Shown: positions 1 to 11,524 of the stretch, in pieces
Numbering within the stretch: position 1 is the first letter of the stretch
How the letters are laid out: every line of letters starts with the position of its first letter
NCBI GenBank assembly: GCA_029891345.1
Contig: CM056993.1
Span: forward strand, 109,359,800 to 109,423,799
Direction of reading: 5' to 3'
Source of the DNA: Dryococelus australis
Taxonomy: Eukaryota; Arthropoda; Insecta; Phasmatodea; Phasmatidae
DNA length: 64,000 nt
Position numbers and translations under genes: made by a program
Notes under the pieces: generated by a model
What the model was told of the DNA's origin: nothing
The model's database searches: none
The model's input: only the letters and a program-made list of their open reading frames with translations

Positions 1-411
1 TATTCGCAGTTTCCTAACAATTTTCGAATCAGACCTTTGAAAAATCACCCCATGACGTGTTTAATTGTTTCCTAAATATGCCAAGTATCACAAGATTTTT
101 ATAACTCCGTTAACATGAAATTATCTTTTCTTTTGTAAAAATGAAGATTTTTACCTGTATTTTATTTATAAATTATAATACATCATTTATAATAAATATT
201 ATCAAAACAGTGAGAAAACAAATGTGTTGGTAGCGCATAGTAAAGAAATAGTTCTCATACAGAATATCATTACAACTGAGTGCGTAGGAATGCGGTGCGT
301 TGTCCTTTTGTGTACTTTTCTAGACTTAGTTTGCACAGGTGGAGGAATATCCTGGGAGTAGAACTTTAGCAGGGCTTCACAAAAGTGTGAAGTAAGTGTG
401 AACGGACTATA
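1..411 (+). mobile_element. MITE family B copy, left end cut by the window
   Basis: This is a short non-coding DNA transposon derivative. It starts inside the left terminal sequence (about positions 1-50, ending TTTTCGAATCA) and ends near 411 with GTGTGAACGGACTATA. The right end read in reverse matches the left ends of other copies (10508, 47380, 48235, 56068). The family has no coding capacity, is about 410-450 bp long and is bounded by TA. Its inner part (GGAGGAATATCC then GCAGGGCTT) is shared with MITE family A, so the two families look related. Family assignment to Tc1/mariner-type MITEs rests only on the TA flanks. Confidence 0.7.
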
Positions 412-444
412 ATAAAAGCGTTTGCTGTCCAACACTCCCAAGGA

Positions 445-860
445 GTAGTAGAGAGGCTTCCATGGAGCATTGCACCCGAATGTGAAACATGCGAAACTTA
501 TTATTAAAAGTAGTACGCTCGCTAAACAAATTATCTAATAATCACGATTTATGCTGCATATATAAGAATATTGCATATTTTTTGTTATACTGTGACCTTT
601 TGCTAAAAAAAAACACTCATTTAAAGGTTTGGAAAAATCAGTAAGAGTATATTTAAAATCAAAATGTGAGCGTATTTCCATTCTGAATATTTTTAAAAAG
701 CATATTTTGCAAAGAAGAAAAAATAAAACTCTTTCAAGAAGAAAGCTGTTGTAATAATGACTCTGGTTGTATGTAAAAAGAAGTGATAGTAATTAAAAAA
801 AATAATTGATTTTATTTACATCTGTGTTAGCTGTGAAAGCTATAATTTTAACATGACTGT
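445..860 (+). repeat. Dispersed repeat D, copy 1
   Basis: This AT-rich stretch has a recognisable second copy at 40985-41271. Shared landmarks in the same order are GGAGCATTGCACCCGA, AAAGTAGTAC, GATTTATGCTG and a TTTCCATTCTGAATA-like segment. No reading frame or terminal repeats were recognised. The pairing is useful because the second copy is interrupted exactly where a gypsy LTR begins. Confidence 0.5.
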
Positions 861-1271
861 AATAAATGTATATATAAGTAATTATTAAAAATATTTGAAA
901 ACATTATTACTAATTTGTTATTACATATAACTTGAGTAATAATAATTGCGATCATCTTAGTTGGTTGTTTCTGCAATATTTGATTTTTGAAACACCCATA
1001 ATGGAAATGATCATAAATTTTGATTTTCGATACATTGTTATTAATTAATTTTTAAACATATAAAAGATAAACTCAAGCAAAATATTTTAATGTGTTATAA
1101 ATATATGCTCTCTTCTATCACGTACGACATAAATCGTATATTTCTGACAATTATTATAGCATGTGTACTACTTTTAAATGAGCTCTGCATGTTGGACTTT
1201 TGGGTACGGTGTTCGATTCGATGTCTCTCTCATTCTGCCTTCAGTGTTTAGCCCCTGAAATAAATTCCTGT

Positions 1272-1440
1272 TATAGTTTATTTGCACTTTCATCACAATT
1301 TTTGAATCAATCATTTGAAAACACACCCTGTGCATGAAGTGTTTGATTGTTCCCTAAACACATCACGAGTTACAAGAGTTTTATAATTGTGTCAACATAA
1401 AAGTAGCTTTACTTAATTAAATTAAACTTTTACTTATAAT
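1272..1440 (+). mobile_element. MITE family B, partial copy (left half)
   Basis: The left half of family B is visible: a TAGTTTATTTGCACTTT-like terminus, the ACCCTGTGCATGAAGTGTTTG segment seen in other copies, and the inner AACATAAAAGTA motif. The right half is missing, and unrelated low-complexity sequence follows. Confidence 0.55.
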
Positions 1441-2645
1441 CTCTGGTAGCATATAAATGGTAAGCCTGGGGCAAGGGGAACTGGGATAGGAGCCAGACGC
1501 CGGCCGGCTGGTCACCATGTTGTGACGTCACCCAACCGACGTGTTGGATCCAGGTGACCTTGACTTTGACCTTCCCCATGACCTTAAATTACCTTGAACC
1601 AAATTTTTTAACAAATACCAAAAAATAAAAATCAAAAATCAAAAAATGTTTTAAAAAGTTATATAAAAATGAATAAAAATTATTTTTAAATTGTACTAAA
1701 ATTTGATTTAAACAAATACATGTGGGTGGTCCGGGGTTCAATAATAGGTGGGTATACTAAGCTCCCGACACTACAGGCCCTCGCCAGGTTCGCCAGTGAC
1801 CATCTCGTTAACCATGTTAGATGTTGATGACCTTGACCTTTAACACTGACTAAGGACGAGCTTGAAACGAAAAATTCTAAACAAAATCCCCAAAAATTTC
1901 CAAAAAAATCCAACAGATTCCCAAAAACCCTTGACACTTGAACCAAGACTCAAGAATCAAGATCCAAGACTCAAGACTCGTGACACTTGACCTAAGACTC
2001 AAGACCCTTGACCCAAGACTCAAGAATCAAGACCCAAGACCCCCAACCAAAAATTAAAAGATACAAAAAAACCAAATTTTAATGTTTGGACATAACGGGG
2101 CCCGGAGCCGTAGTCGACATCATGCTCTGTCATTCTCATCTTTCGGCTGCCATATTATGACATCACCAAACACCATAGTGAATCCAACTGTATTGAACAT
2201 GAACTTTAACATTAACCCCCATGACATTGCATGACGTTGAACATAAAAATCACAAAAGACACCAAATATAAGTTAAATTTAAGTCTAAAAAAATTATAAG
2301 AATCATTTTTAAAAAATTATTGAAATAGTTTTAAAAATATTGAAGAATTAATTCAGAAACCTATATAGCCAGAGGTTTCCTCAGCACCCTGTCCAGAAGA
2401 AGACTGACCCTCGCCAATGTTTCTCATTGGATAATTACTCGCTTCCCCACCAATACCTTCACCATTGTTTCACATTTGTGGGGCAGAAGAAGTCATTCAG
2501 GTGTCTTTAGGTGTCATTTGGGGGTCATTAAGGGTAATGTATGGGTCATTAGGGGTCATTTATGGGTCATTTAATAGGTCACTAATTGTCATTATGGGTA
2601 ATTAATGGGTAATTATGGAACATTATGAGTCATTAGGGGTCGTTT
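1440..2645. repeat. Low-complexity region with two short tandem arrays
   Basis: This intronic or flanking stretch upstream of the first exon is built of short degenerate repeats. At about 1937-2045 a 14-nt-scale unit resembling CTTGACCCAAGACTCAAGA recurs. At about 2507-2645 a 12-14-nt unit resembling GGGTCATTAGGGGTCATT recurs. A longer motif (CACCATGTTGTGACGTCAC and related forms) recurs near 1515, 1800 and 2150. No gene is visible. Confidence 0.6.
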
Positions 2646-2654
2646 GTGGTGTGT

Positions 2655-2882
2655 ACGGTGAATAAACACAGGGAGAAAACATGTCTGGTGTTTATGCTTA
2701 GTAAGAAATATAGTTATTATGGAAAATAATATTGCACTGAGAGCGCGCGTATTTAGTGTGGTACCCCTTTGGTGAATTTTTCTATACTTAATTAAGCTTT
2801 GTTTACATGAGGCGGAGGATTATCCTGAAAGTAGAACATTAGCAGGGCTTTATAAATGTGTCAAATAAGAGTGAAATAGCCT
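2655..2882 (+). mobile_element. MITE family B, partial copy (right half)
   Basis: The right half of family B is present: AGTAAGAAATA, then the GAGGCGGAGGATTATCC block, AGTAGAAC, GCAGGGCTTT and a degraded AGAGTGAAATAGCC end. It ends about 75 bp before the first recognised exon. Confidence 0.5.
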
Positions 2883-2956
2883 TTAGCTTCTATCCTGTAT
2901 TCTGTAAACGAACATGTGTTATGTGACGTTCTTGTAACTGTGTGTTAACGTTGCAG

Positions 2957-3059
2957 CTGCACATACACACGTCTACTGATGGCCTGAAAGACTTCCTTCC
3001 CTTAGACATTATGCCCGAGGACTATGGAGGCAAGAGCGAGTCCTTCACGCAAATGTACA
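2957..3059 (+). CDS. CRAL-TRIO domain protein (gene 1), penultimate exon
   Basis: CRAL-TRIO proteins of the alpha-tocopherol transfer protein / clavesin group are soluble carriers that hold a small lipid in a Sec14-type pocket. This exon codes the end of the lipid-binding domain. Seen in the sequence: an acceptor TTGCAG before 2957, a single open frame beginning LHIHTSTDGLKDFL, then DIMPEDYGGKSESFTQMY, and a consensus donor GTAAGT at 3060. The family normally has a block like LHVHsslesLy..vPkeiLPkEYGG here, including the conserved P-x-x-Y/EYGG turn, and every part is visible. The exon ends one base into a codon and joins the exon at 5825 in phase. Upstream exons (N-terminal three-helix CRAL_TRIO_N and most of the SEC14 fold) lie left of the window. 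The protein's ligand cannot be read from this piece. Confidence 0.87.
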
Positions 3060-5824
3060 GTAAGTAACATTGCAAGCATATGATTGTAACTGATCACGTC
3101 TAAGCTCTTCAAATTAACAAGCTCACTATATAGTGTCGTCAGATACCATGGGAATTTAAAATCAATGCAAAGCATGATGATGGCTGACACTAAAGAAAAA
3201 CCTACAAAAATGAAAATTGATGAGTTCAAAACAAATGCACATTACAAAAGTTTACAAATAAATATTGACAGTCATGTATTACTAGGTTTTTTAAGGAAAT
3301 GTTCCTGCACACTGACCAGCCAGATCCTCGATGTTGACCCTCGCTTATCCAAGCATTCTTTCTATAGGAGATGATACAGCTACTACTACAGGATGGAAGG
3401 GAAGACTACGATGAAGACAGCAAAAATCGAAAACAAGGCCTACATAAAAAATTGCTAAGGTCCATTTTTGCTTTAGTTTTGTCCAATGCAAATAAAAATG
3501 ATCATTACTTAATTGGCGGGAGATAAAATAAACCGTATAAAATATCGGGATAAGGAAATTCTTATTTTAAAAAGTGCCATAAATATACAGTTCGTGTTGC
3601 CGTATACTACCGAACAAGAAAGTCTTGAAGGAAGCGAATACGAAAGAATATATTTTTGTGGTATCACTAGAGAGCAACACATGAGGCGGTAATATCGCCG
3701 CGCTGTGGAAGAATCAGAAATATAGTTTCATCCGTCGAATATTTAAGGCGTATCAAATGCTGCGTAGCTGCAGATGTCGTAGCCTGTAATTACAGTGCCC
3801 ACTGCAATCCAAAGTTATGTTAAACATCGTTGGCATGCCATGAGGACATTGAGCAAAGCCGTACAATAGAGCTAGGTGAGGCGCAGATGGCCATATTAAT
3901 GTGAGTGAAGAGATTTGGGTGGCTCTTATCAACGAGGTCTTGAGAGTCGATTGCCATATTTAGTCTAGTACAACACGTAGGACAAGACTTTTCAACAGTG
4001 CTTCGATGTTTGGGGGCTGGTAACAGGGAGATGCGCATACCCGTAGGCCTGGTTTCGAATCGCATCGACTTTTAGATGCCCACCAAGCCTGTATCGTCGC
4101 AAGAGAGGCAATAACAGACATTACAGCGACCGCAGAACCGATTAGAGTTGATGTCTTACCGTAGTTGTTGATAAGCACCATCTGCAACAATTTGCTTTAC
4201 ACTGGACTGCGATCACGACATGAAAAGAATAGGTAAGTTGCAGACTAACTCGCTGTCTAACCATGGAAACCATGGGGGCGATCTCAACAGCCTCTCGATG
4301 AAGTGAACTTAATCACTGACGAGTTTTCTTTTTGGGAACTTGTCACCTACTGTCTCAGGATACATGTTCGTTGTCTCGTTCACACTTCACGCATTGCCTG
4401 CACAGGTCTCCTATATCTGTCACCTCATTGGTACGAGGGTGGGGTCGAGAAGCTGACATGCAGAGTTGTGTGGACACAGATCCCCGTTAGCTAGATAAAA
4501 GTAGTCTGCCCCCCCCCGCCCCAGGCATATCATGTGAGTGTCATGCTGCGACTTCACCAGCGGAGTCCAGCTCCAGAGTTCCACTAAGCTGTTCACAAAC
4601 AGTCACTGAATCATTTTTTGCCTTGGTAGCTACTCTCGGGATTGTACAATTCCTTAATGATGCACGAGGTAGAAATCCACTATATCCACATGTATTCCGA
4701 ACCAAAACTCACTCGTTGCGATAAATAGTCAGTACATATTTTTACCCATGAACTTTTCATCCGGATTGGGAGTGAAAATTCACAAGGGAAAGGCCACGCC
4801 TTACTCACAGGGATAGGTTTGAACCCGCAGTAACAACGTTTTTTTTCCCCACCTATCAAGACGTGATTATTTGGTCTACACCAAAACGTTTTCTAAGCAC
4901 ATGTGTACTTAAAGGAAAATGTAATTTTCCGAAATTTTAAGATTTAACAAGTTAGGATTGGCACTTGTTTTTGTATAGACTATAAACCCTATGCATGACA
5001 AATCTATAAACATATCCAATGACCCTGCTGACTGGTACTTCAAAAAACCAGCACATCCATAAAATACTGTATGTTATGTAGCATACACAGTATGGTGTAG
5101 TGATTATTTGGTGAGATGGGCGGAGAGGAATGACATTTGCATTGCTATGCAGTCACATATTGTCCTAAAACAGTAACATTTTCCTGTAGAACTAAATGTC
5201 GTGTTGTTTACATAGTTAAATCTGTAGTGTAGCTCGTGAAACTTATTAAGAAATTGAAAATGGTATTCAAGCTGTACATTCACTAGTCTGTCCAACTTTA
5301 CCTAACTTATGTAAAAATCTCTGAGCTGTACGTATTGAAATACTATTGATTTTATCGAATTTGTACGTCAAATCTTAATTTTAGTTTTTAATTCTTATTC
5401 TACATTTTTTTTACTGTTTTATTTATTCTTTTCTGCTTCTATCGATGAAACACTATCGCAAAGAAAAGTAGCTAAGGTTTGAAAAAATTTAAGAACTAAA
5501 GTTATTTTGTTTGACCCAGAAGTGTGTATAATGCGCGTGTGTGTATGTATGTGTATGTTTATATTATATATATAATCTGTTACTTGATACTTTAATAATA
5601 TTCTATATTCTGTTTAACGACCAATAGTGTAGTTTTTCCTTGCTTTTTAAATAGCAATTCATAATTCAACTGCTACTACATGGTATAGAGATAATCATTA
5701 TTTTGTCTTAGTAATATTTCAAATGATTTGTTTGTGTAACAAATTGGTGGCAGTGATCTTGAAATGAATTAATTTATGCCATGACTGGTACGTAATGCAA
5801 TAATATGAATGCGTATGTTTGCAG
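3060..5824 (+). other. Intron of CRAL-TRIO gene 1
   Basis: The intron is 2,765 bp long with GTAAGT at its 5' end and GTTTGCAG at its 3' end. It is AT-rich with a short C run at about 4507-4525. A few tRNA-box-like fragments such as GGTTTGAACCCGC near 4816 may be SINE remnants. I see no additional exon, RNA gene or intact transposon in it. Confidence 0.7.
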
Positions 5825-5916
5825 TTGATCAGAAACACAAATTCCAAACTGAGTACCGAGAGTGGTTCTTCGAAGGAGAAGAGGTGAGATCAGACGAGTC
5901 CAAGAGGTTAAAATAG
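5825..5916 (+). CDS. CRAL-TRIO domain protein (gene 1), terminal exon
   Basis: This exon codes the C-terminal helix region following the SEC14 fold. The acceptor is TTTGCAG at 5818-5824. Joined to the previous exon in phase it reads IDQKHKFQTEYREWFFEGEE followed by VRSDESKRLK and a TAG stop at 5914-5916. The family pattern at this point is W...Le..RdWFleqEk...DESKRpG, so the W-F pair and the DESKR motif are clear. Insect relatives usually run about 15-25 residues further. Either this paralogue is short, or a weak donor (AG then GTTAAA at 5906-5911) leads to a further exon I cannot identify. A better-looking donor, GAG then GTGAGA at 5884, is probably unused because the frame after it is still family-like. 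Confidence 0.85.
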
Positions 5917-6201
5917 GGACTGCACTCAAAAAATGTGTGCCTGTTGTGATGTAGACTGGATCGTGTCAGAGATTCCATACGGACTGTACTACGTATACAC
6001 CGAGAACACATCTCTTTATCAGTGTGCATTTTAAAATTTCAGCAAGTTACAAACCTAATGGCATTAAGAGTGCATACAGGTTTTTGCCATTTTAACTTTT
6101 AAAAATCAAGATTTAGAGCTCAGTGTATTTAAAATTCATCTCTCTCTTTGTTTGTTGTCTATTTATGAGAGTAATATTTAGTGAGATAGCAAATAGTTTA
6201 T

Positions 6202-6355
6202 AATAAATCATCTTTATATGATGCAATAATTATACTTTCGTATTTAAAAATCTTTCATTTAAGTCTAGTCATACAGGTAAGAGCATTATAATGTTTTAAT
6301 ATCTTAAAACTGTTTATTGTCTAAAAATATATTATGTAAATACATGCAAAATAAA
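6202..6355 (+). promoter_or_regulatory. Candidate polyadenylation signals of CRAL-TRIO gene 1
   Basis: Two canonical AATAAA hexamers lie downstream of the stop codon, at 6202-6207 and 6350-6355. They would give 3' untranslated regions of about 300-460 bp. In DNA this AT-rich such hexamers also arise by chance, so transcript data would be needed to say which is used. Confidence 0.4.
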
Positions 6356-7461
6356 GTTTGAGATAATTTATCCAAGGAGTCGATTGGATCACAAATACAT
6401 AACATAATTTTACACACTACTGGTGGTTCTATTTTTTTTTAATGTTCTTTCATGTTTTAAAAAGAGATATGCTTGTTTTATAAAAGTAAGTAAAATGTCC
6501 CGCTCCATACAAACGCCTTTTCAAAAGACTTAGAACTGGTTATGAACCACACACTATTTTCGTACGTGGGAAAAGTTGCGACCGTTTTCATTGGCCAGCT
6601 GGTTTTCTTGCGGTATAGTCCTTTTATCCGTGCTTGCGTCTAGTAGTTGCTGCATCTTAATTGACCTCCCCAAGCTCAAACAACTCTAAGAACTGACGCT
6701 CTTTAAATCTCTCAGAAACAATACAAGGTTTCGTGACTAATAATTAGCAACTCGCTGATGCTCACTTTACATTTGGAAGAGTGTGTAGGTTTTATGTGAT
6801 AAATGGAGGCCGGCATATTTCAAGAATTCAATTAGCAACACAATAGACTGCGCCCAGTTGCATAAATAACTGCCCTGTACCCAGAACCTAATATCTCGGT
6901 TTAAACGTGATATTCAGTTGGACCCGAGTTCCAAAGAATTCATGTGTTGCACCAACTCGACTGGCCGAGTTCCGATTGCAGATCTCCTAATCTCAATTCG
7001 GCACTAGGATTGGGATGAAACACCTTTTGTGATTGGGTCTCATTTTGTGACGTATTGATGCTGTTTGTTTTGAAGTTAGGAGATATTTAATGAGTTTGCG
7101 TGGGCATTATCTCTTATGACTAGTATTTTTAACTCTATAATCAGGTCGAATATACTGAAAAATTTCCTCTGTCCGTGTGTTATTGGTAGCTCACTGTACA
7201 CACACTTTTTTCGTAATATATAATACCGATATTCTGAAGAACGCAATGAACATGAAACTAAATGCTGCGATGTTTGTCAGTTTAAAGTAAATTAGTAATT
7301 GTACGATTTTTTACGGAATAATCATAAAGTGTGTATAATATTGTTTTATATTTTTCGAAAAAAAAAAAAAAAAATGGTATTTAGTGTTATCTGTTGGTGT
7401 ATCTTCAAACTACATTTGTCGGAGCGTTTTCTCTTTTGGGAACAAAAATTTCAACGTTACA
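6356..7461. other. Intergenic, nothing recognised
   Basis: This is AT-rich sequence downstream of gene 1. It contains an A run at 7360-7374. I see no exon, RNA gene or transposon terminus. Confidence 0.5.
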
Positions 7462-7515
7462 ATCGGCTCTCAAGACCTCGTTGTTAATAGCTGTCCAAAT
7501 CTCTCAACTCAACTC
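7462..7515 (+). repeat. SINE body fragment
   Basis: The segment CGGCTCTCAAGACCTCGTTG followed by TTAATAG is nearly identical to a segment at about 50576-50610 inside a SINE with a tRNA-like head. The head is not present here, so this is a 5'-truncated copy or a shared body module. Confidence 0.55.
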
Positions 7516-7887
7516 TCCTAACTCAGCTCGAAATAAGATTCACTTTTCGACATGGCTCGCGCGAAAAATTATTCCAATTTATGATATTCTGAATGGATTT
7601 TCCAGTTTTCCGTTGTGTGTGCTCGGAGGGAGTAAATTTTTATATATCTGTACAAAACATCAGCACTACTTTCATTAAAGAAAAATATTAAATTTTAAGC
7701 TTTTGTTACAGGCCTATGCCACAATTTCCATTTTACAACAGTAAACAACCAAATTCATATTTAAACTATTTAAATATTACTAATTTTATTTCTGGTAAAT
7801 AAACAAAGCTTAGGCAAATTTTCGTGGTTGAATTGGTAACAATGTGATTATATTTACAGTAACATATAAGTTATACGTTTACCTATA

Positions 7888-8120
7888 AGCTATCCACGGT
7901 AAAGTGAGCCCTTTTGAAAGCCTTCTCATATAGAATAATAGTCAATAATACATGTAATTGTTGCCTTAGACGGAAATTTCCGACTGCAGTGAATTATACA
8001 CTCTGCGTTTATTACTTACCTGGCAATACTTATTTAAAAAGGTGGTTAAAGAATAAAAAAAATGGCTGAAAGTAAAAAGTAACTAGGGCCTCAAAAGAGT
8101 CCCCTTTACAATGAATAGCC
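7888..8120 (-). mobile_element. MITE family A, short subfamily (about 233 bp)
   Basis: Both terminal inverted repeats are visible: AGCTATCCACGGTAAAGTGA at the left and a degraded TTTACAATGAATAGCC at the right. The interior is the reverse complement of the copy at 48997-49230 and has the same length. It also matches the two halves of the split copy at 11064-12006. No coding capacity. The opposite-strand label is relative to the copy at 48997. Confidence 0.8.
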
Positions 8121-8156
8121 CCCTCCCCCCTTCTCACTCTCCCTCTCTCTCTATCT

Positions 8157-9607
8157 ATATACACACACACTCTGTAAATCAAAATCAGTTATTTTTTACT
8201 GATTGTCAGTTGAAACAGCTCCACCCGGAATCTGTAGAAAAAAAAACTAATTCGTCGGTTAAGAGAAATCTACTAATTCCAGCAGTAGAAAACTACTTAT
8301 TTATAGTTGGATAATAAATACGTACATATCATTTCTGTGTGATGTAAGTTAGGTACGATTTATTTTGTCGCAGAACACAAATATTGTCTACACAAAAACG
8401 TTTCTGGACGTGGTTGGGCTCGAATCTCCGCCCATAAAGCAAAAGCATGCTGAAGTTTTCATGACCAGCCATATCCACTGCCATACTTTACCACTGCCAA
8501 ACGTGTGCTCGTATTATGGGTACCACAAAATGTAATGTCAAATAATGCTGTAAATTTCGTGAAGTGAATGTATTTCTTGTTGTCGAAATATATAGATTAT
8601 CCGCGCAAGTAAATGTCTTTTCGAAGTTCGAAAGTCAATCTATCTTTAGTTTAGTTCGGATTCTGTGCTTTAGAAGATAAATATAGTGGTTTAAACGTAA
8701 GAGGTTATCGATGTCCACTAGTATTCACTATCGTATAATGCAACGAGACACTACAGATTTAAACTGTTATTTTTAGTAACAGAAAGATCAGTGATAATTT
8801 TACTGACTCGATAGTGCGATTATTCAGTAAGAAAGGTGGATTTACACCAACGAAAGTTTTGTAGTCTGCAAGTTAACAGATCAAATAACGAGGAAACGAA
8901 AATTTTTATAAAATATTGAATTGTTTCTAACGTTCCACTGTCTAATTAGTACAGTTTTACTAATCAATCTGTTTCTTCAAAATAACAGTATCATTCTGTA
9001 AAATCTCGTTGAATTGTAAAATAGCAACTACATAAAAAACATCGACAACACCGTTAAAACCACTATATTTCTCTTTTAAAGCACACAATCTGAACTAAAC
9101 TTAACTTAGAATGACTTTCGAGCATTACAAAGACACATACCTACGTACGCATAATAGGTGCATATTTCGACAACATGAAGTACTTTCACATTACGAAACT
9201 TACAGCCGTTCGCCATTGTAAGTTTATGTTAACACGCAAAAGCGAGACCATTTGTCCCAGTGGTAAAGTAGCAGAGTTTGTAGAACGTCAGCCAGAAGAA
9301 ACAAGAGAACATTTAGCGTTATGGGATGGCGGTTCGATACCAACCACTTCCAAAATTTTCTTGTACATATAATACTTTTGTTTTGCGGCAAAATAATTGT
9401 ACTTAATTTATTTCAAACCGTAATGCATGGTTTTAAATCCTTATGATTTTTATTAATCGACTAAAAATAACAGAATTTATACTGTTTGAATTAGTGGATT
9501 TTAATTAACTGAAGAGATTAATAGTTATAGTTTTCTTTTTCTATTTATTCCGGATGGAGCAGTTTCAACTGACAATCAGTAAAAAAATAACTGACTCCGA
9601 TTTAAAG

Positions 9608-9617
<10 letters not shown>
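8157..9617. mobile_element. Foldback element with arms of about 675 bp and a tRNA-like box
   Basis: Sequence from about 8157 to 8830 reappears in reverse complement from about 9617 down to 8930, leaving a centre of roughly 100 bp. Matching landmarks include TTTACTGATTGTCAGTTGAA (8195-8214), ATTAGTTTCG-type segments, GTTGTCGAAATAT (8580) and AAATATAGTGGTTT (8680), each with a reverse partner. The right arm carries a perfect RNA polymerase III B-box consensus, GGTTCGATACC at 9331-9341, and an A-box-like TGGTAAAGTAGC at 9261-9272. The left arm carries the degraded partner (GGGCTCGAATCTCC in reverse sense). The arms differ by many substitutions, so the inversion is old. It may be two SINE-like copies in inverted orientation or a true foldback transposon. 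Confidence 0.7.

Positions 9618-9695
<78 letters not shown>
9618..9695. repeat. (AT)n microsatellite
   Basis: About 38 uninterrupted AT dinucleotides follow a short GTGTGTGTCT tract. They sit exactly at the right end of the foldback element and may be a tail derived from it. Open frames through this run are artefacts of the repeat. Confidence 0.95.
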
Positions 9696-9696
<1 letters not shown>

Positions 9697-10098
9697 CTCT
9701 AGTCACATCTGTCCCCAGCTAACGTTCGCATTAAAATTCGAGCGCGAAAATGCAAGTTACTTAACCAATTAGTTGACATCGGGGCGGCCACTTCGAAACT
9801 GCGCGATTGCTGTAGCTCTGTCTGTCACAGCAGTCATACATTTATCACATTATTATTTCACACTCCAGATAAAAAAAAATACGCAACGGAAATCATTCCA
9901 GACTTTTAAACGGCCTCGACTTAAAGCCGTACCTCCGGCTTGAATGTTACAGACCGTCATCCTGTGTCGAGACTTGGCTGCAGAATACTTTGGAATAAAG
10001 AAGTGAAATAGTCGTTTGTACAGTGAACTCAAGCCTTACACGCCAGCAAAATAGCGTCGCTGGCCCGTATCATGTCAGGACGCCATTCAACAATCTAA

Positions 10099-10460
10099 AG
10101 AATGTTCACGATAAAGTGAGCCAGTGACATGCACCCCGTAAAGTTGGTAACGAGGGATAGGAAGTAGTTCCATATCTTAACCTCAAATAAAAAGTGCAAG
10201 GCAGCCATTTCGGATAATTTAAATTACAGTATTTATTTCACTTTCTGTGTTTTTTAAAGCGTCGAAGTGTAAAAATGAGCAGATTTGTCAAATATTTACT
10301 TTTTTAATAATTTCACAGTTTTACTTGGCCGACGCATGAATAAAATGATGAGGCCCATGGCAAAGTAAATTTTACATAAGGCGGAAGAATACACAACGTG
10401 CATACACGTAGATCTTAGGCAAGGCTTTTAAAAGTGCTCATTTTTCGGTGAACAGTCTAT
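10099..10460 (+). mobile_element. MITE family A, long subfamily
   Basis: The element opens with ATGTTCACGATAAAGTGAGC and closes with AAAAGTGCTCATTTTTCGGT then GAACAGTCTA, the inverted partner. It is shorter than other copies (about 415 bp) because about 60 bp after the left terminus are missing. The interior (GCAGCCATTTCGGATAA, then CCGACGCATGAATAAAATGA) matches copies at 49983 and 57022. Confidence 0.8.
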
Positions 10461-10507
10461 ACACCTGTTAACTTACTTGCCAGCCTACGTTCCAGCGAAT
10501 AGGGAAC

Positions 10508-10960
10508 TATAGTCCATCCACGGTTACTTGAAACCTTTTTTGAGGCCCTGCTAAAGTTCTACTTCCAGGATATTCCTCCGCCTTATGCAAACAAAGGTCA
10601 ACAATTTCTAGTAAATTTAACTAAAGGGACTACGCGCCGCATTCATGAGCACTTAAGAACTATTTCTTACTAGGCATTACCAACAAACATATTTTCCCTA
10701 AGTCTTAATTCATGTTAATTATAAATTAAAAGGCTTTTATATAGTCTTTTCTATAGAACTTTAATTAATTATAGAATTAAAAAAAAAGTAAAAGGCCAGT
10801 TTAATCAAAATAAAGTAGTTTTATGTTAACGCAAGTATAAAACGCTTGTGATACATGGCATATTTAGGCATTAGGCAAAACCATAAACGTCATATATGTG
10901 ATAATTTTTTTTTTGTTGGTTTGATTAAAAAAGTGTGAAGAACTCGTGAAAAGACTATAG
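10508..10960 (-). mobile_element. MITE family B, full-length copy
   Basis: This complete copy of about 450 bp lies opposite to the copy at position 1. It runs from TATAGTCCATCCACGG to AACTCGTGAAAAGACTATAG with TA at both outer edges. The inner blocks GCCCTGCTAAAGTTCTACTT and GGATATTCCTCCGCC are the reverse of those at 338-378. Confidence 0.8.
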
Positions 10961-11145
10961 CCAACCGGGCACAAAGCCCATTCTAGATCTTTGCGCAGTG
11001 AATCAGAGAATGGGTAAGCCACGCCCACATCGAACGAACCGCCACGCTATTCTCTTCTCTGCATAGACTATTCACGGTAAAGTGACCACTTTTGAATATC
11101 TTCTCATTTAAAATACTAGTCGATAAATGTCTTATTTTACCTTTA

Positions 11146-11441
11146 AGTTGGTTCCACAATAATGCGATGCGATGCGATGCTTTGCGTTGCGTTGCGATGA
11201 GCGGTAGCCAATCAGGATGAAGCAGATTCCGTCGCAGCGCGTCGGCGTCGAGTGCGTTGCGCAATATTCTTGCGCTGCCATTTTTTGCCGGCGTCTGCCT
11301 ACGAAGGAGAAGAAGAATAATAAGTGTTTGTTTACAAGGAGATTTTTTTTTTTACCACGATCGCGTTTATGCTGATGTTTTCTTCGTATTTGTATTTTTA
11401 TTATTGCTGCGTGGATGTGCAAAATAGCAGACAAGGCTTCT

Positions 11442-11524
<83 letters not shown>

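Noticed and set aside
3165-3374. 69-codon plus-strand frame just after the gene 1 donor
   Set aside because: It lies within the intron, has no family resemblance, and the downstream exon joins in phase without it.
9554-9772. Tyr-Ile repeat proteins from AT runs (also at 11324, 19938, 20006, 52382)
   Set aside because: They are translations of (AT)n microsatellites.
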